Shown: in pieces, positions 6,115-9,146 of the stretch | Numbering within the stretch: position 1 is the first letter of the stretch | How the letters are laid out: each line of letters starts with the position of its first letter | Assembly: GCA_937944035.1 (NCBI GenBank) | Contig: CALDZQ010000222.1 | Location: 1 to 9,146, forward strand | Length of the DNA: 9,146 nucleotides | Origin: an uncultured Neomegalonema sp. | Lineage (GTDB): Bacteria; Pseudomonadota; Alphaproteobacteria; Rhodobacterales; Rhodobacteraceae | Direction of reading: 5' to 3' | Position numbers and translations under genes: made by a program | The notes under the pieces: model-generated | Database searches by the model: none | What the model saw: only the letters and a program-made list of their open reading frames with translations | Told to the model about the DNA's origin: nothing

Positions 6115-6891
6115 ATGCTGAGATTCACGATGAATCGGACCGCCACCAGCGAAAGCGCCACCCCGAAACGGGCCGAACCGAAAGCTCTGCCCGACCATGT
6201 TGCCATCATCATGGATGGCAATGGCCGCTGGGCGACACAGCGCGGCTTACCCCGCATCGCTGGTCACAAACGCGGCATCAATTCCGTGCGCAAAATCACC
6301 CGCCACGCAAAAGCGTCCGGCGTCAAGTATCTGACATTATTCGCTTTTTCGACTGAGAATTGGCTGCGTCCGAAAGAAGAGGTCCACGGCCTGTTCGACC
6401 TGTTCCGCTATTACATGCGCCGCGAGTGCCGCACATTGGCCCGCGAGGGCGTGCGCATCAAATTCATCGGCGACCCGTCCGAGATGCCTGAAGACATCCA
6501 ATCGATGATGACCGAAGCCGAAGCCATGACCGCGTCGGGCGAAGCCATGACCCTGATCGTCGCGCTGAACTATGGCTCGCGCGCAGAGATCGTCGCCGCG
6601 ACCCAGCGCCTCGCCACGCGCGTTGCGGCGGGAGAGATGGCCGCCGGAGAGATCACCGATACCGCCATCAGCGCGGAGCTGAACACCTCAGGCTTCCCGG
6701 ATCCCGACCTGATTATCCGCACCAGCGGCGAACAGCGCCTGTCGAACTTCCTGCTATGGCAAGCGGCGTATTCGGAATTCCTGTTCGTCGATTGCCACTG
6801 GCCGGAGTTTGACGAACTGGCTTTCGACGATGCCATCACCCTTTACCGCGACCGCGACCGCCGCTTTGGCGGTTTGCGAAAATCGGGATAA
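6115..6891 (+). CDS. uppS: Undecaprenyl-diphosphate synthase (cis-prenyltransferase)
   Basis: UppS condenses eight isopentenyl diphosphates onto farnesyl diphosphate to make C55 undecaprenyl diphosphate, the carrier lipid for peptidoglycan and other envelope glycans. It acts at the inner face of the membrane. Length from ATG 6115 is 258 aa. Conserved motifs in order are MDGNGRWA at 33-40 (Asp34 is the catalytic Mg2+-binding residue), GHKRG, LTLFAFSTENW, ALNYGSRAEI, the region V block DLIIRTSGEQRLSNFLLWQAAYSE, and the WPEF and RDRRFGG tail. Start choice: GTG 6106, ATG 6115 and ATG 6130 are in frame. ATG 6115 has a modest GAGAAAG about eight bases upstream, and conserved sequence only begins near residue 25, so the exact start is not certain. 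The gene is followed after six bases by cdsA. Confidence 0.97.
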   Translation: MLRFTMNRTATSESATPKRAEPKALPDHVAIIMDGNGRWATQRGLPRIAGHKRGINSVRKITRHAKASGVKYLTLFAFSTENWLRPKEEVHGLFDLFRYYMRRECRTLAREGVRIKFIGDPSEMPEDIQSMMTEAEAMTASGEAMTLIVALNYGSRAEIVAATQRLATRVAAGEMAAGEITDTAISAELNTSGFPDPDLIIRTSGEQRLSNFLLWQAAYSEFLFVDCHWPEFDELAFDDAITLYRDRDRRFGGLRKSG

Positions 6892-6897
6892 GCGCGC

Positions 6898-7731
6898 GTG
6901 TCGGGGGGCAGCACAGATAAACCGAGACGGCGCGACGCTTTCCGCGCCGATCTTAAAACACGGGTGATTTCGGGCGCGGTCCTCGCGATTGTCGGCATCC
7001 TCGACATCCTCGCCGGAGGCTGGGCCACCGCACTGTTCGTGGCGCTGGGGACCGGATTGATGGCGTGGGAGCTTTCCCGCATGATCGTCGGCCGCGATGA
7101 TTTCACCAAACTGCAAGCGATAGCGGCCTTCATAGCCGGCGCGCTTCCGCCGCTCGTCGCGTATATCTTCGGGTTCCAAACCGCCGTGGGCATCGCCGCG
7201 CTGGTTGCGGGATTGGCGATGATCGTGCTCGCCTGCGGTATCAAAGGGGCAACCGGCATCGCGCTGCTGTCCAGCGCGGGCGCCGCTTTCGTATGGCTCC
7301 GCGATATTGACGGCAGCGGGTTGGCCATTGCGATCTGGCTCATCCTCGTGGTCGCGTTTGCCGATATGGGCGGATATTTCGCCGGACGGGCGATTGGCGG
7401 CCCCAAACTCGCCCCGAAACTCAGCCCGAACAAGACATGGGCGGGCGCGATTGGCGGAATCTTCTTCGCGATGAGTGTCTCCGTGATTTTCGCGATTATC
7501 AAAAACGGTGATCCGCTTATCCTCGCCCTGATCGCCGCCGTGACGGCCATCATCTCGCAGGCGGGTGATCTGATCGAGTCGACCGCCAAGCGCCGCTATG
7601 GGGTGAAAGACTCAAGCGGATTGATCCCCGGCCACGGCGGGGTCTGGGACCGTTTTGACGGGCTGATTGCCGCCTCGCTGTTTCTCGGTGCGCTGCTGGC
7701 ACTTAGTCCCGGCCTGATAAGCCAATGGTAG
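6898..7731 (+). CDS. cdsA: Phosphatidate cytidylyltransferase (CDP-diacylglycerol synthase)
   Basis: CdsA is an integral inner-membrane enzyme that makes CDP-diacylglycerol from phosphatidate and CTP, the branch point of phospholipid synthesis. The 277-aa protein begins with a basic cytoplasmic stretch (DKPRRRDAF), followed by multiple hydrophobic helices. The conserved PNKTWAGAIGG motif lies near residue 180 and the family signature fills residues 228-254 completely: Ser, Lys-Arg, Lys-Asp, then GHGGVWDRFD. The start is GTG with only a weak GGA about nine bases upstream, inside the last codons of uppS. This suggests translational coupling to uppS. Its last seven bases overlap the dxr start, so translation of the two is also likely coupled. 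Length and motifs are normal for the family and I see no defect. Confidence 0.96.
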   Translation: MSGGSTDKPRRRDAFRADLKTRVISGAVLAIVGILDILAGGWATALFVALGTGLMAWELSRMIVGRDDFTKLQAIAAFIAGALPPLVAYIFGFQTAVGIAALVAGLAMIVLACGIKGATGIALLSSAGAAFVWLRDIDGSGLAIAIWLILVVAFADMGGYFAGRAIGGPKLAPKLSPNKTWAGAIGGIFFAMSVSVIFAIIKNGDPLILALIAAVTAIISQAGDLIESTAKRRYGVKDSSGLIPGHGGVWDRFDGLIAASLFLGALLALSPGLISQW

Positions 7732-8915
7732 CGCGGCGTTCGGTCAGCATCTTCGGCTCCACCGGTTCCATCGGGTGCAGCACGTTGAGCGTGATCGAAT
7801 CGCATGGCGGGGTTGATGCTTATGATGTGCGCGCCCTGTGTGGCGGCGCCAACGCCGCATTGCTTGCCGAACAGGCCCGCGCGGTCCAGGCCGACATCGC
7901 CGTCATCCGGAATGAGGCGGCCTATCCCGCGCTGGTCGAAGCGCTCGCGGGCAGCGGGATCGAGGCTGCGACCGGACAGCAAGCCTTGCTCGATGCGGCC
8001 GGAATGGGTGCGGATATATGCGTCTCGGCCATTGCAGGGGCTGCGGGCCTCTACCCGACCCTCGCCGCCATTCGTGCCGGATCGGCGATTGCGTTGGCGA
8101 ATAAAGAATCAATGGTCTGCGCCGGGCCACTGGTGCGCAGCGAGGCCGCGCGGATGGGTGTGCGCATTCTGCCCGTCGATTCCGAGCATAACGCCATCTT
8201 CCAGGTGCTGGAAGCCCACCATCATAAGGCCATCGAACGCATTATCCTGACCGCATCCGGCGGCCCGTTCCGCGACTTCACTTACGAGCAAATGCGCCGC
8301 GTGACGCCGGAACAGGCCATCGCGCATCCGAATTGGTCGATGGGCGTGGCGATCTCGATTGATTCCGCGTCGATGTTCAACAAGGGGCTGGAATTGATTG
8401 AGGCCGAGCAGCTTTTTCCCGTCAAAAGCCGCCAGATCGAGATTTTGGTCCACCCGCAATCGGTGATTCACTCGATGGTCGGCTATTCGGACGGCTCCAT
8501 CCTCGCCCAGCTTGGCGCGCCGGATATGCGCACGCCGATCGCTTATGCGCTGGGATGGCCGGATCGGGTGTCGGCCCCGGTGCAACGCCTTGATTTCCCT
8601 GACCTTGCGCGTCTTGATTTTGAAGCGCCGGACGAGGTTCGCTTCCCCGCTTTGCGCATCGCCCGCGAGGCATTGGAAAGCGGCGGCCTCGCCCCGTGTG
8701 CCATGAATGCCGCCAAGGAAGTCGCGGTTGAAGCCTTTATCTCCCGCGACATTAGCTTTCTTGAAGTTGCCACAGTGGTAGAGGAAGTACTGCAACAGTT
8801 TGAGAACGGGCTTCCGGCGGCCAGTGTCGAGGAGGTGATCGCCGCCGATGAGGCGGCGCGCCGTCTCGCCCGCGACACAATCCGCCGCCGCAGCAACCGC
8901 TCCGCCTCCGCGTGA
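7725..8915 (+). CDS. dxr: 1-deoxy-D-xylulose 5-phosphate reductoisomerase
   Basis: Dxr (IspC) converts DXP to methylerythritol 4-phosphate with NADPH and a divalent metal, the committing step of the MEP isoprenoid pathway and the target of fosmidomycin. The 396-aa length is normal. Residues 11-17 are the NADPH loop GSTGSIG, 124-130 are LANKESM, and Asp152, Ser153 and Glu154 form the metal site with Glu223. Ser178 is in the SGGPF motif, His201 and Trp204 lie in the flexible active-site flap, and Ser214, Asn219 and Lys220 are the phosphate and substrate contacts. All main catalytic residues are present. One oddity is that the flap reads SMGVAIS where the family usually has SMGxKIS, so Ala209 replaces a lysine I know as strongly conserved. 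The ATG overlaps the end of cdsA by seven bases. Its product ultimately feeds UppS, encoded two genes upstream. Confidence 0.97.
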   Translation: MVARRSVSIFGSTGSIGCSTLSVIESHGGVDAYDVRALCGGANAALLAEQARAVQADIAVIRNEAAYPALVEALAGSGIEAATGQQALLDAAGMGADICVSAIAGAAGLYPTLAAIRAGSAIALANKESMVCAGPLVRSEAARMGVRILPVDSEHNAIFQVLEAHHHKAIERIILTASGGPFRDFTYEQMRRVTPEQAIAHPNWSMGVAISIDSASMFNKGLELIEAEQLFPVKSRQIEILVHPQSVIHSMVGYSDGSILAQLGAPDMRTPIAYALGWPDRVSAPVQRLDFPDLARLDFEAPDEVRFPALRIAREALESGGLAPCAMNAAKEVAVEAFISRDISFLEVATVVEEVLQQFENGLPAASVEEVIAADEAARRLARDTIRRRSNRSASA

Positions 8916-8931
8916 ACAGGAACAAGTACGA

Positions 8932-9146
8932 ATGTTGAGTTTGATCGAACAGATCCCGGTAATCGGATGGTTTCTGGCAATGGCAATCCCGTTCCTTTTT
9001 GTGCTGGGCGTCGTTGTCGCCGTCCATGAGTACGGCCATTATATCGTCGCCCGCTGGTGCGGGGTGCATTCGGATGTTTTCTCCATCGGCTTCGGGCCGG
9101 AGATTATGGGGTGGAACGACAAACGCGGCACACGCTGGAAAATTTG
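8932..9146 (+). CDS. rseP: RIP metalloprotease RseP, site-2 protease family (3' end cut by window edge)
   Basis: The frame is open from ATG 8932 to the last base, giving 71 codons plus two bases of a protein usually near 350-450 aa. Residues about 13-31 form a hydrophobic helix that carries into HEYGH at 32-36, the zinc-binding HExxH motif of intramembrane site-2 proteases. The following ARWCGV and FSIGFGPEI stretches are typical of RseP, and the end of the visible part (GTRWKI) corresponds to the Gly-Thr region that precedes the usual YxIA motif. In known bacteria RseP cleaves anti-sigma factors during envelope stress and clears remnant signal peptides. An AGGA about 11 bases before the ATG is a plausible ribosome site. 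The gap to dxr is 16 bp, so the gene is in the same operon. The PDZ and second catalytic (LDG) motifs are outside the window. Confidence 0.93.
   Translation, partial: MLSLIEQIPVIGWFLAMAIPFLFVLGVVVAVHEYGHYIVARWCGVHSDVFSIGFGPEIMGWNDKRGTRWKI

Overview
The window looks like chromosomal DNA of a GC-rich alphaproteobacterium. The main evidence is the gene order pyrH-frr-uppS-cdsA-dxr-rseP. From memory, alphaproteobacteria place dxr after cdsA, whereas E. coli has pyrH-frr-dxr-uppS-cdsA-rseP. The MutS and Frr protein sequences also read as alphaproteobacterial. I cannot place the organism below class level. All genes are on the + strand, and the large reverse-strand open frames are codon-bias shadows.

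Layout: (1) bases 1-2385 hold mutS, lacking about the first 95-100 codons at the window edge. (2) Bases 2386-2444 are a short AT-rich control region with two overlapping perfect inverted repeats. (3) Bases 2445-3626 encode a 393-aa protein built almost entirely of RTX calcium-binding nonapeptides, probably exported by a type I secretion system that is not in this window. (4) Bases 3749-4621 encode an AT-rich, unrecognised two-helix membrane protein that looks horizontally acquired. (5) Bases 4722 to the window end carry a tight housekeeping and envelope operon: pyrH (UMP kinase), frr (ribosome recycling), uppS (undecaprenyl-diphosphate synthase), cdsA (CDP-diacylglycerol synthase), dxr (MEP-pathway reductoisomerase) and the start of rseP (site-2 protease).

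The operon genes fit together. Dxr commits carbon to isoprenoid precursors, UppS turns these into the C55 carrier lipid for peptidoglycan and other envelope glycans, CdsA supplies the phospholipid precursor, and RseP handles envelope stress signalling. PyrH supplies UDP for nucleotides and for UDP-sugars, and Frr recycles ribosomes. The RTX gene and the AT-rich membrane gene sit between mutS and pyrH, where rpsB-tsf would often stand upstream of pyrH, so this gap looks like an accessory insertion point.

I see no mobile-element genes, tRNA or rRNA genes, CRISPR array, or convincing complete novel system. The observations most worth a second look are the paired inverted repeats before the RTX gene, the degenerate direct repeat flanking the AT-rich gene, the replacement of a normally conserved lysine in Dxr, and the AT-rich 3' end of frr.
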